From contig NZ_VFPV01000005.1 in the NCBI RefSeq assembly GCF_006716905.1, positions 62,001 to 126,000 of the forward strand: a stretch of 64,000 nucleotides of DNA, read 5' to 3'. A program made the position numbers and the translations under genes. Position 1 is the first letter of the stretch; each line of letters opens with the position of its first letter. The notes under the pieces are model-generated. The model had not been told where the DNA came from and searched no databases. It worked only from the letters and a program-made list of their open reading frames with translations. Positions 44,001-52,593 of the stretch are shown in pieces. Origin of the DNA: Acidovorax temperans (GTDB lineage: Bacteria > Pseudomonadota > Gammaproteobacteria > Burkholderiales > Burkholderiaceae_C).

Positions 44001-45308
44001 TTACAAGGCGGTCTGGGCGTCGGCGGCGGCAAACATCTTGTTGATGTCGCCCGAGGTGACCGGACGCTCCGGGTCACGGAGCGGAGCCGCGCCACCCATG
44101 CCGCAGGCCGGCTCGATGCTCACGTGCTTGGCCTGCGCCTTCAGCGCGCCGACGGTGCAGTTTTCGCGGCCCAGGATGGCGAAGGGGTCGTAGGAGAACT
44201 CGCGCATCGCATTCAGGTGCGTGATCTTGTTGATGACCTCGTCGCTCAGGTGCTGAGATTGCTTCCAGAACACGTTGGCGGATTCCGGCCATGTGCAGTC
44301 GGAGTGCGGGTAGTCGCATTCCCAGGTGACCTTGTCGACATTGATGAAGTCCAGATTGCGCAGGCCGAACTCGTCCTCGATGAAGCAGGTGATGATGTGC
44401 TCGTTGAAGACGTCGCTGGGCTTCTTGCCGCCAAAGTTGGAGTTGGTCCAGGCGTTGTGGTGGTTGTGGGTGAAGTTGGCGCGTTCCAGCAGGTAGGGGA
44501 TCCAGCCGATGCCGCCTTCGGACAGGGCCATACGCAGCTTGGGGAATTTCTTCCACATGGGGGCCCAGATCCAGTCGGCGGCGGAGTTGGAGATGGAGAT
44601 GGGCATTGACGTGATCCAGGCATCGATCGGCGACTCGTCGGATGCATGGGCCGCTTTGACGCCGGTGCCGATGTGGCAGCAGATCACCACGTCGTTGTCC
44701 GCGCATGCCTTCCACAGGGGATCCCAGTAGCTGTTGTGGATGGACGGGTACCCATGCACGGTAGGGTTGTCGGAGAACGTGAGGGCATGCACACCCTGCT
44801 TGGCCAGGCGCTGGACTTCCGCCGCCGCCGCCTGCATGTCGAACCAAGGAGCCATCATCAAGGGAATGAAGCGGCCCGGTGCAGCGTTGCACCAATCGTG
44901 CAGATGCCAGTCGTTGTAGGCCTGGATGGCTGCGAGCGAGACACCGCGGTCTTCGTAGCTCTGAAACCGCTGTCCCGCAAAACCCGGGAAGGTCGGGAAG
45001 CAGATCGAACCCAGAACGCCATTGGCATTCATGTCATCGACACGGGCCTTGATGTCCCAAGTGCCGCGGCGCATCTGTTCGTAGCCCAGCGGCTCCATGC
45101 CGTATTCCTCTTTGGGGCGGCCGACCACCGAGTTCAGGCCCATGTAGCCCGTGGCTTTTTCCTCGAACACCCAGACGTCGCGACCTTTGTGGTTCTCGAC
45201 GCGGGGCTCGCGCCCCTTGTACTTCGCGGGCATATGGCGGGCGAATGCATTGGGTGGCTCGATGGCGTGATCGTCAACGCTGACGAGGATGAGATCTTCC
45301 AGTTTCAT
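44001..45308 (-). CDS. Amidohydrolase_2 family protein (large type, copy 2)
   Basis: 435-residue paralogue of the protein at 9383, colinear along its full length: ILVSVDDHAIEPP start, WDIKARVDDMNANGVLGS, CCHIGTGVKAAHASDESPID, ECDYPHSDCTWPES and the end VTSGDINKMFAAADAQTAL. GGAGA 4-5 nt before ATG 45308. First gene of a seven-gene minus-strand operon with three acyl-CoA dehydrogenases, crotonase, ferredoxin and VOC protein, so it may release or decarboxylate the acid that enters beta-oxidation. Function unassigned. Confidence 0.86.
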   Translation of the reverse strand: MKLEDLILVSVDDHAIEPPNAFARHMPAKYKGREPRVENHKGRDVWVFEEKATGYMGLNSVVGRPKEEYGMEPLGYEQMRRGTWDIKARVDDMNANGVLGSICFPTFPGFAGQRFQSYEDRGVSLAAIQAYNDWHLHDWCNAAPGRFIPLMMAPWFDMQAAAAEVQRLAKQGVHALTFSDNPTVHGYPSIHNSYWDPLWKACADNDVVICCHIGTGVKAAHASDESPIDAWITSMPISISNSAADWIWAPMWKKFPKLRMALSEGGIGWIPYLLERANFTHNHHNAWTNSNFGGKKPSDVFNEHIITCFIEDEFGLRNLDFINVDKVTWECDYPHSDCTWPESANVFWKQSQHLSDEVINKITHLNAMREFSYDPFAILGRENCTVGALKAQAKHVSIEPACGMGGAAPLRDPERPVTSGDINKMFAAADAQTAL

Positions 45309-45673
45309 CTTGTCTCCAGAGGGTGAGGCGATGGGGCTTGGCTCGGGGTGGCCGAACCAACGGCATAGGGTGGGATGCTAGATCAAATACTGTACAGATT
45401 CAAGAATAATGTTCATATTTGGCAAGGAGTACATGCGATTCTAGGGAATACCACTAGCCGAACCGGCTAGGTGGGCGCCTCCCTGGAACATTTCGGCGCC
45501 ATGCGGATGAGGGGCCTGGAGTCCGGCAATCCAGTGCACATCTGAGCCGAGGTAATTTCGGCTTGCGCCCTAGATCAAAGTGATTTTTTGCTATTAATTT
45601 GGAAGCTGTATGCGCTTGCCACGCTTTGTTTTCTTGGGGTTGGTGCCGCAATTGCACGCCTTTTCCGGAGGCG
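45309..45673. promoter_or_regulatory. Promoter of the amidohydrolase/ACAD operon; rest empty
   Basis: In the minus sense TTGAAT (plus 45398-45403) and TAGCAT (45375-45380) with a 17-bp spacer form a good promoter for the 45308 gene. Directly upstream of the -35 lies GAATAATGTTCATATTT (plus strand 45404-45420), shared with 50436-50452. CTGTACAG, an 8-bp palindrome, falls in the spacer. A hairpin CCACTAGCC/GGCTAGGTGG occupies 45451-45474 without a T-run. The remaining bases to 45673 hold no gene I can support. Confidence 0.55.
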
Positions 45674-47590
45674 TTATGGCAGCCATCCAGGCTGGCTGCG
45701 CAGGAACTGTCCGAGTTCACCTGACGGCAGCGGGCGGCTGAAGTGGTAGCCCTGGGCTTCGTCGCAGCCCTCCTCGCGCAGGAACTCCAGTTGCGCTTCG
45801 GTTTCCACGCCCTCGGCTGTGGTCTGCATGCCCAGGGCCTGGGCCATGCGGATGATGGCGCTGACGATGGCACGATCGTTGTTGTTCCGATCCAGATCCT
45901 GGACGAAGGACTGGTCGATCTTGAGCTTGTAGATCTGGAAGCGCTTGAGCTGGCTCAGGGAAGAGTAGCCAGTGCCGAAATCGTCCATCGACAGGCGCAC
46001 ACCGCGGGCTCGCAGCTTGTCCATCGTGGCAGCGGCTTGGTGCGGATCATTGATGGCCACGCCCTCGGTCAGCTCCAGTTCCAGCGAATCGGGAGGGATT
46101 CCGGTGTCCTGCAGTATGGAGTTGATGATTTCAGGCAGTTGCGGCTGGCGGAACTGAATGGCAGAGAGGTTCACGGCCACCTTCAAATCGCGCAGTCCGT
46201 CCTGGCGCCACGTCTGCAATTGCCGCATGGCAGTGCGCAGCACCCATTCGCCGATCTGCAGGATTTGGCCGCTGTCCTCGGCGATGGGGATGAATTCGGC
46301 CGGCGAGACGCGGCCCAGTTCGGGATGGTCCCAGCGCAGCAAGGCTTCCACGCTGTGGACGCGGCCGGTGCGTAGCGTGACTTGGGGCTGGTAGTGCAGC
46401 GAGAGTTGGTTGCGATCCAGTGCGCGGCGCAGCGCGTTTTCCACTTGCAGCGCGCGCCGCGACTGGGCCTGCATCTGCGGCGTGAAGAAGCGGTAGGTGT
46501 CGCGGCCGGCCCGCTTGGCGTGGTACATGGCCGTGTCGGCGGCCTGGGTCAGGGAGTCAATGTCATGGCCGTCATCGGGATACAGCGCGATCCCGATGGA
46601 GGGGGCGATCATGAGCTCGTGGTGGTCGATCCGATACGTCAGGCGCGATGCCTTCTGCAGTTTGGCGGCGATGCGCTCGGCGCCCTGGGCATTGGCGTTG
46701 GGTAGGAGCAGCACGAACTCGTCGCCGCCGATGCGTGCCACGGTGTCACACTGGTTCACGACTGTGCGCAGCCTTCGAGCAAACTCAATCAGCAGCGTAT
46801 CGCCGACGCGGTGGTTCAGCGAGTCGTTGACGTGCTTGAAATGGTCGAGATCGAGAAACATCACTGCCAGTTGCCTGCCGCTGGCTCGGGCCAATTCAAT
46901 GGCTCGCTCGGTGTGCTCGGCCAGCAGTGTTCGGTTAGGCAGGCCCGTGAGCGCGTCGTAGTGCGCCATCCAGTAAATGCGCTCCTGGTCGAGCTTGCGG
47001 TCGGTGATTTCGCGGTGCAGGTTCTCCACGGTGGCCCTGAGCCCCCGCTGAGGCCGCTGCTTGAACTGCTCGTGCGCTTCATTCAGGGCCTGTTGCGCGA
47101 GCAGGTTCTCCCCCATGTCACTGACGATCCAGATTGAGCCCTCGTGCAGGTTGTCGGCGTTAATGAGGCGGCCCGTAAGCTCTCCCCAAAACAGGCTGCC
47201 GTCCTTGCGCCTTAGGCGACGCTGTGTGCGATAGGCATGGCCCGCGCTGAGCGTGGTGTAGGCCTCGCGCCCAAGGCTGCGCAAGTCGCCTCGGCTGGGA
47301 TGCAGTTGCTCGCTGCCCACGCCGACCAGCGCGTGCTCGTCTGGGTATCCGAAAATGTCCGCGCATCGCCGGTTGCAGCGGACAATGACACGTTGGCGGA
47401 TGAAGACGATGCCGACGCCCGCAGTGTCCAGCGCGTGCTGTTCCCGCAGGTTGCACTCGACGGAGGCGGCCATTGCTGACGGATAGTCCAGGGTATCCCT
47501 GCGGGTTGGGTCCCGCCAGGTTATTTCACCGTGCTCTGGGCCGGAGCCTGGAAACCAACCAGTGGTAAAAGGCTGACAAGAGGTGTGCAT
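45674..47590 (-). CDS. PAS-GGDEF-EAL cyclic-di-GMP protein
   Basis: 638 residues with no transmembrane segment. PAS domain about residues 48-160 (GVGIVFIRQRVIVRCNRR, FGYPDEH, RRKDGSLFWGEL), a short linker, GGDEF domain about 205-370 with an intact RIGGDEF at 286-292, and EAL domain about 385-630 with EALLRW from residue 415, DDFGTGYSSL and KIDQSFV. Both active-site motifs are canonical, so it may synthesise and/or degrade c-di-GMP. Start could be 47590 or 47473. Its own promoter was not identified; unrelated in function to the catabolic operons. Confidence 0.93.
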   Translation of the reverse strand: MHTSCQPFTTGWFPGSGPEHGEITWRDPTRRDTLDYPSAMAASVECNLREQHALDTAGVGIVFIRQRVIVRCNRRCADIFGYPDEHALVGVGSEQLHPSRGDLRSLGREAYTTLSAGHAYRTQRRLRRKDGSLFWGELTGRLINADNLHEGSIWIVSDMGENLLAQQALNEAHEQFKQRPQRGLRATVENLHREITDRKLDQERIYWMAHYDALTGLPNRTLLAEHTERAIELARASGRQLAVMFLDLDHFKHVNDSLNHRVGDTLLIEFARRLRTVVNQCDTVARIGGDEFVLLLPNANAQGAERIAAKLQKASRLTYRIDHHELMIAPSIGIALYPDDGHDIDSLTQAADTAMYHAKRAGRDTYRFFTPQMQAQSRRALQVENALRRALDRNQLSLHYQPQVTLRTGRVHSVEALLRWDHPELGRVSPAEFIPIAEDSGQILQIGEWVLRTAMRQLQTWRQDGLRDLKVAVNLSAIQFRQPQLPEIINSILQDTGIPPDSLELELTEGVAINDPHQAAATMDKLRARGVRLSMDDFGTGYSSLSQLKRFQIYKLKIDQSFVQDLDRNNNDRAIVSAIIRMAQALGMQTTAEGVETEAQLEFLREEGCDEAQGYHFSRPLPSGELGQFLRSQPGWLP

Positions 47591-47620
47591 CTGATGGTGC
47601 TCTTCATGAGATCCAGCCGC

Positions 47621-48592
47621 TTACTCGGCTTGGATGCCTGCGGCCCTAATGATCTTTCCCCATAGATCACGTTCTTTTGTTTGGTATTTCCCAAGCTGGC
47701 CCAGGGGCTGGATGAACGCTAACGTGCCCGATGCCTTCATGGCTGCTTGCACTGCCGGCGTCTCATTGGCTTGAACCAGCAAGCGGTACATCTTTTGAAC
47801 GATCGGCTCGGGAGTCATGGCTGGCAGATAGGCTGCCAGCCAGAAACCTATGTCCATGCCATCGATTCCGCTTTCACGGAAGGTTGGCAGGTCGGGTGCG
47901 AATGGGCTGCGGACTTCATCGGTCACGGCCAGTGCTTTGATTTTTCCGGAACTGACGTAAGTCCAGGCCGAAAAGTCGGTGAACATGAAGTCGATTTCTC
48001 CACTGATCAGATCCGGCATCATCGAGTTGCCGCTGCGATAGGCTGCCCCTACCACTTTCACTGCGGCGGTCTGCTGCAGTACCTCGGCGGGCAAGCGGCT
48101 GGTGATGCTCGTGTAGCCGAAAGTGAACCGGCCTGGATTGCTCTTGATCTGCTGGAGGAACTCCTTGGCAGATGCCGCCCTGACCTTGTCCGGATTGACA
48201 TACAGGTACATCGGGCCCTTGGAGAGTGTCGTCAAAGGGACAAAGCCGTTGACTGGGTCGTAGGGCAGGTTCTTGATCACGTGGGGGTTGCCGGTGAATG
48301 CCACGTTCCCCGAGATCAGAAGGTTGTATCCATCGGGTTTCGCCGAACCGATCAATTGCGCCGCAATGCCGGAACTGCCGCCAGGGCGGTTTTCGACCAC
48401 AACAGGCACTCCTGCAGCTTTGGACATCTCGCTTGCGAGGGCTCGGGTGTAGACGTCTGGGGCCGAACCCGGCGTGAAGGGAGTCACGACCTTGATGGGT
48501 TTTTCCGGGAAGCCGGCGGCCCCGGATGCATCGGCACCCGCCAAAAAGCACATGAGCATGAGCGCCGTGACCCAAGCTGGAGCCTTCTTCAT
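47621..48592 (-). CDS. Bug-family (TctC-like) periplasmic binding protein
   Basis: 323 residues: MKKAPAWVTALMLMCFLAGADASGAAG is a classical Sec signal peptide, then FPEKPIKVVTPFTPGSAPDVYTRAL, VENRPGGSSGIAAQLIGSAKPDGY and the conserved LPYDPVNGFVPLT. Third Bug protein in the window and not closely similar to the other two. Upstream of its ATG is TATCTAGAATTTTTT (48618-48632), identical to the CoA ligase/TetR intergenic motif, so TetR 1 may control it. Confidence 0.92.
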   Translation of the reverse strand: MKKAPAWVTALMLMCFLAGADASGAAGFPEKPIKVVTPFTPGSAPDVYTRALASEMSKAAGVPVVVENRPGGSSGIAAQLIGSAKPDGYNLLISGNVAFTGNPHVIKNLPYDPVNGFVPLTTLSKGPMYLYVNPDKVRAASAKEFLQQIKSNPGRFTFGYTSITSRLPAEVLQQTAAVKVVGAAYRSGNSMMPDLISGEIDFMFTDFSAWTYVSSGKIKALAVTDEVRSPFAPDLPTFRESGIDGMDIGFWLAAYLPAMTPEPIVQKMYRLLVQANETPAVQAAMKASGTLAFIQPLGQLGKYQTKERDLWGKIIRAAGIQAE

Positions 48593-49328
48593 AGTTTGTA
48601 TAAAGAATTAAATTCTGTATCTAGAATTTTTTGATTCTGATCGGCCCGCGCTGCTTTGGGTATTGGGGTTCACCCTGGCTGGCCATTCCTTTCTGTTGTC
48701 CTGATTGGCTTGGGCTGTACTTACAGGTCCCGACGGACCGCAGGCGATGCGCATGAATGCGCGCCTGGGGCGGGTAGTGCTGGTGACGGAGAGGTCCTTG
48801 ATCAAGGGCGGGAGCGGCCCAGTGGAGTGGGGCAGGCGGTCGTCGCGTCCCAGGCTGCTGGATTGGGTTGGGATCGGTGTTTTCCCTGGTTTTGAGCGGA
48901 AAGAGGCGCATGGAGCGCTTTCTGTTTTGACGCAGGAAGTTGGAATTTGTACATTTATGGAAAAAGTGCCTTTGATTTCCTGTGTGCACAGCCGTCCTGC
49001 CATCAGAGGATCGAACCATGGAGACAAAATGCCTTCCTTGATCTTTACGACCGTCTCGAGCCTTGCGGTGGTTGTTGCTGTGCTGTGGCATTTCGCCGAT
49101 GCCGCTGTCCACCAGCCCAGTCATGTTGGTCATCTGCATGCCCACACGCCCCCTATGGCGAGCGATTTTTGGACACTGATGTCTCACGGCTTCCGCTAGA
49201 TTTCAGCGCATCACTTGGGGGGCGAGCCTTGTGGGCTCGTGCGAACGTGAGCAGCCGCCGCTAGATGCGGGATTGGGGCATGGCTGCAGTGGTGGCTGGT
49301 GTTTGAGCCTGTTTTCCAGGCCTGGGTC
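48593..49328. promoter_or_regulatory. 736-nt gap: Bug promoter with TetR-like operator, possible small ORF
   Basis: Near the Bug gene, AAAGAATTAAATTCTGTATCTAGAATTTTTT-type sequence spans 48602-48632: AGAATT-A-AATTCT is a palindrome, and AATTCT-N6-AGAATT a second one. Beyond about 48650 both strands have open frames (for example 48608-49027 minus, 48621-49187 minus) whose composition and products look non-coding. A small membrane-protein frame at 49029-49199 is listed separately. No terminator was identified. Confidence 0.45.
49029..49199 (+). CDS. Possible small single-pass membrane protein (56 aa)
   Basis: ATG 49029 is preceded by GGAGAC at 3-4 nt, and the product MPSLIFTTVSSLAVVVAVLWHF starts with one convincing membrane segment followed by a His-rich tail (HQPSHVGHLHAHTPP). 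I recognise no family. It lies in a long intergenic region between two minus-strand genes. Could be a small inner-membrane protein or a chance frame. Confidence 0.3.
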   Translation: MPSLIFTTVSSLAVVVAVLWHFADAAVHQPSHVGHLHAHTPPMASDFWTLMSHGFR

Positions 49329-50165
49329 TCAAAAAAGCACAGATTCCAGCCGGGTGCCCAATTCCTTCAGCGACTGTCCAAGCGCCTTGATCCGTACTTC
49401 GGCATCGCTGTGCTGGCTGCGGATCATGACAGCCGAAACGGTGTAGGCAATGCTGCGCGTGGTGTCGCGCACAGGGGCGGCGATCGCAAGGACGCCGTCG
49501 GAGAAATACCCGTCGTCAACGGCCCATCCGTGGCGTTGAGCTAGGTGAACCTGTTCCAAATACTCCTCAAACGATAGCGCGCGTGCCCAGCGAATACGGG
49601 CGAATTCAGCGCGCAGATCGTTTTCAGAGAGATTCATCTGCCCAACGAAAAGCCGGCCGCTGGCCCCCATCAGGACAGGCAGGCGCTGGCCCAGCGGCAT
49701 GTAGATGTGCAGATCCGTAGGGCTGGATTCGGAGCTGACGAGCACGATCCTGTCATTGCCCATCCGGCGCCAGAGCGTGACCGTGATTCCGCGCGCGATG
49801 GCAAGTTCGCGCATGAGCGGCAATGCCAACTGGACGCGCTGGCCCTGTGTCACCAACTGCTCTGCCAAGCGAGCCAGCCCAAGGCCTGCAGAGTACGTTT
49901 TGGACAGCGGATTGAAATCGACGACATCTTCCGAGACCAGGGTTCGGAGGATGTTGAAGCAGGTGCTTGGATTGATTTCCAGGTGCCTCGCTATGTCCGC
50001 TGCTCGCTCAGGAGCCCCCTTGTGCGCGAGGTATCGAAGGACTCCGATGGCATTCACCACGGGCTTCACGATGACGCCGTGGCTCGATCCTGATTTCTTG
50101 GAGTTGTCGGCCAAAGTCGGAGCTTTGCCCGGCGCGGAGCTGTCTTCGGTCACAACGGATTCCAT
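49329..50165 (-). CDS. IclR-family transcriptional regulator
   Basis: 278 residues. After a Ser/Lys-rich N-terminal stretch of about 30 residues comes the winged HTH (NAIGVLRYLAHKGAPERAADIARHLEINPSTCFNILRTLV), then the IclR effector domain with SSESSPTDLHIYMPLGQRLPVLMGASGRLF. IclR proteins often control aromatic catabolism by binding acids. The neighbouring promoter at 50166-50497, upstream of the ferredoxin/extradiol dioxygenase pair, is its most likely target. Confidence 0.9.
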   Translation of the reverse strand: MESVVTEDSSAPGKAPTLADNSKKSGSSHGVIVKPVVNAIGVLRYLAHKGAPERAADIARHLEINPSTCFNILRTLVSEDVVDFNPLSKTYSAGLGLARLAEQLVTQGQRVQLALPLMRELAIARGITVTLWRRMGNDRIVLVSSESSPTDLHIYMPLGQRLPVLMGASGRLFVGQMNLSENDLRAEFARIRWARALSFEEYLEQVHLAQRHGWAVDDGYFSDGVLAIAAPVRDTTRSIAYTVSAVMIRSQHSDAEVRIKALGQSLKELGTRLESVLF

Positions 50166-50497
50166 GTTGTCCAGTGGTCAATTGAATGCAGGTCACTGCC
50201 TCGGAAGTGTTGGAACGAGGGGGCGTCACAAAACTTCCACCTGTCTGCAGCAGCGGGCATTCTAAGTGGCGAAGTGCATTCTGTATGGAGTTTTATCTAT
50301 CGTACGTCTGTTCAGGGACGTCCTGTGGGGACGGGAGTACCGGGTCGGCTCGTGGGTCGTTGCGCGCAGGTGCAAAGTGTGGGGGCGCGAAGGGCGGTTT
50401 AGGGAGAACCCTGAAGTAAAAATCAACACTTTATCGAATAATGTGCATATGTCTGTACGCGCAGCAACATCGAACCCGCTGCATCGAAAGGAAAATT
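50166..50497. promoter_or_regulatory. IclR/ferredoxin divergent promoter region
   Basis: 332 nt with no gene. Contains GAATAATGTGCATATGT at 50436-50452, 15 of 17 positions identical with 45404-45420, about 45 nt before the ferredoxin ATG. GGTGCAAAGTGTGGGGGCGCG-like G-rich DNA lies further upstream. AAAGGAAAA is the ferredoxin Shine-Dalgarno. No -35/-10 pair is obvious. Confidence 0.45.
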
Positions 50498-50725
50498 ATG
50501 AGTACCCACGGGAAAACCCCCACACTTCGAGTGATCGTGGATCGCGGTCGTTGCTGCGGCTACGGGCTGTGTGCCCAACTCTGCCCCGAGGTGTACAAGC
50601 TGGATGAAAACGGCTTGGTATATGTCGAATCCGAGCTCATCCCTGGCGGGCTTGAGGAGGAGGCGAGGGAAGGGGCCGCGGCCTGCCCCGCGGAAGCGCT
50701 GGTCATCGAAGCGATTCAGTCGTGA
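50498..50725 (+). CDS. Small P450-type ferredoxin ([3Fe-4S] or [4Fe-4S])
   Basis: 75-residue single-cluster ferredoxin. Ligands fit C19-x2-Y22-x2-C25-x3-C29-P with C63-P near the end; the second ligand position is Tyr instead of Cys, as in [3Fe-4S] ferredoxins that serve bacterial P450s. Start 50498 has AAAGGAAAA upstream. Paired with an extradiol dioxygenase 118 nt downstream; the latter does not need a ferredoxin, so the electron acceptor is probably one of the P450s. Confidence 0.9.
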   Translation: MSTHGKTPTLRVIVDRGRCCGYGLCAQLCPEVYKLDENGLVYVESELIPGGLEEEAREGAAACPAEALVIEAIQS

Positions 50726-50843
50726 TTGGCCGGGGGGCAGCAGGGTCTGCCGTCGGCGGGCGCTGGCGCATCCCATGGCTGGTTGTCGCCGATGACTCGT
50801 TCTGCGGGGCATCGGTTTTTTTAGCTTACGGGAAAGCATCAAC

Positions 50844-51791
50844 ATGGACATCATAGGTATTGGATACCTCGGCTTCGAGACAACCAAGGTGGACGAATGG
50901 CGGGAGTATGGACCGCAGGTCATGGGTTTTCAGGTTGGCCAGTCTCCGGCGTCAGATCCGGACTCTCTCTACTTCCGCACGGACGATCGGCGGCACCGGT
51001 TTGCCTTCCATCCCGGCAAGATCGATCGCTTGGCCTACATCGGCTGGGAGGCCAAGGGAAAGATCGAGTTCGAGGCGGCGTTTGCCCGATTCCAGGAACA
51101 CGGCGTGGAAGTCACCATGGGCGATGCGGCCCTGTGCGAGCAGCGTGGCGTCAAGGGAGTGTTCCGTTTTCGTGACCCGGTCGGCTACCAGCATGAGATG
51201 TTCCATGGTCAAAAATGGATGCCCCGTTCCTTCACGCCAGGCCGCCCTCACGGGGGCTTCGTGGCCGGCGTGCGGGGGTTGGGGCATCTGGTCGTGATCA
51301 CTCCGCAATGGCCACCCGAACTGCAGGATTTCTTCGTCAAGCTGATGGGCTTCCATTACTACGGCCCAGGGGCCGGCAAGGGCCAGACGGCGTTTTACCG
51401 CTCCAAGCTCAACAGCTACACTAGCCACGATATCGCCTATGGATACGGGCCTGGGAAGATGGGTGTCCAGCATGTGGGCCTGTTTGTGAAAAGCCTGCGC
51501 GACGTCGGCGAGACCTACGACATCGTGAAGCAGCGCGGGATCCCGATGATGATGACGCTGGGACAGCACTCTCAAGATCCGCACGCTTCCTTCTACCATT
51601 TCTCGCCGGGCGGCTTTGCACTCGAGACCATCACCGAGCTCGAACCCTGGCATGACGACGGCTTCGAACTCAATCCCGAGAAGCTTAGCATCTGGGGTCA
51701 TGAAGTGGTGGGCCCGATCCTCGGCCCGAGCGTACGGACGCCCGAAGAACTGCTCGAGCCCGAGTTGCTGGCCAAGTACAAACAGGGATGA
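50844..51791 (+). CDS. Type I extradiol ring-cleavage dioxygenase (BphC-like)
   Basis: 315-residue two-domain vicinal-oxygen-chelate dioxygenase. Iron ligands H148 (GLGHLVVI), H210 (GVQHVGLFV) and E261 (ALETITE) match those of BphC, and the second-sphere catalytic residues H195 (TSHDIAYG), H242 (GQHSQD) and Y251 (SFYHFSP) are also present, so it should be active. Cleaves a catecholic ring next to a hydroxyl. No alpha/beta-fold meta-cleavage hydrolase of BphD/MhpC type lies in the window; the amidohydrolases could fill that role. Transcribed with the small ferredoxin. Confidence 0.92.
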   Translation: MDIIGIGYLGFETTKVDEWREYGPQVMGFQVGQSPASDPDSLYFRTDDRRHRFAFHPGKIDRLAYIGWEAKGKIEFEAAFARFQEHGVEVTMGDAALCEQRGVKGVFRFRDPVGYQHEMFHGQKWMPRSFTPGRPHGGFVAGVRGLGHLVVITPQWPPELQDFFVKLMGFHYYGPGAGKGQTAFYRSKLNSYTSHDIAYGYGPGKMGVQHVGLFVKSLRDVGETYDIVKQRGIPMMMTLGQHSQDPHASFYHFSPGGFALETITELEPWHDDGFELNPEKLSIWGHEVVGPILGPSVRTPEELLEPELLAKYKQG

Positions 51792-51803
51792 CGCAGCCCG
51801 CTT

Positions 51804-51850
51804 GCCGACTTCCGCGCTGGGCCGCCAGCACGGGAGTCGGCGTTTCAGAC
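51804..51850. terminator. Long hairpin between convergent genes
   Basis: Imperfect long stem GCCGACT...AGTCGGC (51804-51810 with 51835-51841) enclosing a second perfect stem GCTGG-GCCG-CCAGC, followed on the plus strand by GTTTCAG. It stands between the stops of the extradiol dioxygenase and the SDR and probably ends transcription of the former. Confidence 0.6.
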
Positions 51851-52582
51851 TGATTCCGAAGACGAGACCATCAGCATGCGCGCCACGCTAACGTGCTTTG
51901 GCTGCTCGAGCATGTAACGCACGGCGGACGCGACATCCGACGACTGTAGGGCCGGTGTCTGGTCCGCCCGGACCGGCTGGCCCGAGGCGCGCAGCCGGTC
52001 AAAGATCTCGGTTTCCGTGGTGCCGGGCGCGATGGTGCCCACACGCACGCCACTGCCTTTGAGTTCGACACGCAGCGCAGTGCTGAACACCTCGACGGCC
52101 TGCTTCAACCCGGCGTACACGCCCATGGAAGAATGGCTCAGGTATGCCCCCACGCTGGACACGTTGATGATGGCGCCCGCGCCCTGTTGCTTGAATGCGC
52201 GCGCAAACACATAGGAAGTCCGGACCACGGCATCGTAGTTGGTGCGCGTCATCTGCATCAGGCCATCGAGATCGATGGTTTCGAGTGTGCCGGTGACCAG
52301 CATGCCGGCGTTGTTGACCAGGATGTCGGCGCGGCCGTAGGTTCGGTGGGCCAACTCCAGCAGAGCCTGCGCCGTGGCGGGCTCATCGATCGCTGCGCTC
52401 AGGGGGACTGCCGGGCCGGGGAGCTGGGCGCACAGCGCATTCAAGCGCTCGGCGCGGCGCGCGGTCAGCACCAGGCTGCAGCCCGCGGCGCTGAGCTCAT
52501 GGGCAATGGCTTCGCCGATACCTGACGATGCGCCGGTGACGACGGCGACCTTGCCTTGCAGGTGTCGTTTGGCCTCGTTCAC
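51845..52582 (-). CDS. SDR-family oxidoreductase
   Basis: 245-residue classical SDR: VVTGASSGIGEAIAHEL, VNNAGM, Ser in NVSSVGA and YAGLKQAV with the Tyr/Lys pair. NAD(P)-dependent alcohol/ketone interconversion. Eleven nt downstream of the divergent-type SDR at 52594, same operon. The coupling of a catalytic SDR with a degenerate one suggests they act on successive intermediates. Confidence 0.9.
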   Translation of the reverse strand: MNEAKRHLQGKVAVVTGASSGIGEAIAHELSAAGCSLVLTARRAERLNALCAQLPGPAVPLSAAIDEPATAQALLELAHRTYGRADILVNNAGMLVTGTLETIDLDGLMQMTRTNYDAVVRTSYVFARAFKQQGAGAIINVSSVGAYLSHSSMGVYAGLKQAVEVFSTALRVELKGSGVRVGTIAPGTTETEIFDRLRASGQPVRADQTPALQSSDVASAVRYMLEQPKHVSVARMLMVSSSESV

Positions 52583-52593
52583 GTAGCCGGGCC

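Noticed and set aside
45451-45474. CCACTAGCC/GGCTAGGTGG hairpin as a terminator
   Set aside because: No T-run on either strand and about 200 bp from the nearest stop codon.
48608-49187. Overlapping minus-strand frames of 139 and 188 codons
   Set aside because: No recognisable domain, biased to Arg/Pro/Ser/Gln, no good ribosome-binding site; treated as non-coding.
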